Assembly: GCF_030249855.1 (NCBI RefSeq)
Contig: NZ_JANURN010000019.1
Span: 1-5,951, forward strand
DNA length: 5,951 bases
Reading direction: 5' to 3'
DNA from: Helicobacter_B zhangjianzhongii
Lineage (GTDB): Bacteria; Campylobacterota; Campylobacteria; Campylobacterales; Helicobacteraceae
The position numbers and the translations under genes were made by a program. This document shows positions 5,758 to 5,951 of the stretch, piece by piece. Within the stretch, counting starts at the first letter, position 1. The number at the start of each line of letters is the position of its first letter. Below the pieces are notes generated by a model, which saw only the letters and a list, made by a program, of their open reading frames with translations, was not told where the DNA came from and did not search any database.

Positions 5758-5792
5758 CTTGTGTTTAGTGAATAATCACGCAAAAACACAAG
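5758..5792 (+). promoter_or_regulatory. Hairpin overlapping the methyltransferase ribosome-binding site
   Basis: CTTGTGTTT (5758-5766) pairs with AAACACAAG (5784-5792), and GTGA (5768-5771) pairs with TCAC (5776-5779) at the tip around loop ATAA. The 3' arm takes in the first bases of the AAGGG Shine-Dalgarno sequence (5790-5794), which lies five bases before the ATG. Folding would lower translation of the methyltransferase. AATAAT within 5771-5776 could instead serve as a weak -10 box; both readings cannot hold for the same transcript. Confidence 0.45.
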
Positions 5793-5799
5793 GGCAAAG

Positions 5800-5951
5800 A
5801 TGATTTACACAAAGCCGCCGCTATCCTTTATGGGAAATAAGAAAAATATGCTAAAGCATATCAAGCAAGTGCTAAATACTATGAGAGCAGATGGGGAGAT
5901 CGATGGGGAGAGCATATTTATCGATGTGTTTGGCGGATCTGGACTTGTCGC
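5800..5951 (+). CDS. DNA adenine methyltransferase, Dam/D12 class (N-terminal fragment, cut by window end)
   Basis: The first 50 residues are visible. They start MIYTKPPLSFMGNKKNMLKH, the N-terminal 'P-x-x-F/W-x-G-x-K-x-x-L' element typical of D12 class N6-adenine methyltransferases, and reach FIDVFGGSGLVA (residues 40-51, the last codon cut off), the S-adenosylmethionine-binding motif I (FGGSG). The target-recognition region and the catalytic DPPY motif lie beyond the window, so specificity cannot be read. The start has AAGGG five bases upstream. It is co-directional with the giant gene after a 184-bp spacer full of potential structure. In mobile elements such enzymes usually act alone to methylate the element's DNA and evade host restriction; a linked restriction enzyme downstream cannot be excluded. 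Confidence 0.85.
   Translation, partial: MIYTKPPLSFMGNKKNMLKHIKQVLNTMRADGEIDGESIFIDVFGGSGLV

Noticed and set aside
5616..5799. A small protein gene in the spacer
   Set aside because: The only ATG codons reach a stop within two or three codons on either strand, and the sequence is better explained by inverted repeats.

Overview
The window looks like accessory DNA (prophage or integrative/conjugative element) from a Helicobacter-like member of the Campylobacterota. The assignment is inferred from A/T-leaning Lys/Leu/Gln-rich coding style, frequent CTAG/CAAG codons, and the resemblance of the giant protein to large multidomain proteins in enterohepatic Helicobacter mobile elements. No marker gene fixes the species.

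Layout: a short leader (1-71) with a candidate -10 box, a long-range inverted repeat and an inner hairpin; one very large gene (72-5615, 1847 aa); a 184-bp non-coding spacer (5616-5799) unusually rich in potential secondary structure; and the first 50 codons of a Dam-type (D12 class) adenine methyltransferase (from 5800, running off the window).

The giant gene is best read as a phage/conjugative-element 'polyvalent protein': a string of effector domains joined by Pro/Thr/Ser linkers. From N to C terminus I see a BECR-type (barnase/EndoU/colicin E5-D/RelE-like) nuclease module, a long helical Lys/Glu/Ala-rich segment, a possible second BECR-like module, two segments I cannot assign, another BECR-like module, an ADP-ribosyltransferase of the polyvalent-protein type, a Gly-rich hydrophobic segment, and a C-terminal BECR module that is the best-preserved of the nuclease-like domains. 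Such proteins are thought to travel into the recipient with the element's DNA and disarm the host; the adjacent methyltransferase would modify the element's DNA. Together they suggest an invasion and self-protection cassette, which is inference from domain content.

The least expected observations are: a near-perfect antisense tRNA T-arm plus acceptor 3' half embedded in frame in one linker (2203-2227); a 12-bp stem enclosing a potential H-type pseudoknot between the two genes; possible pairing over the ribosome-binding sites of both genes, with short motifs shared by the two upstream regions; marked over-representation of the 7-mer GATTCTA; and a strong GC mosaic along the giant gene.
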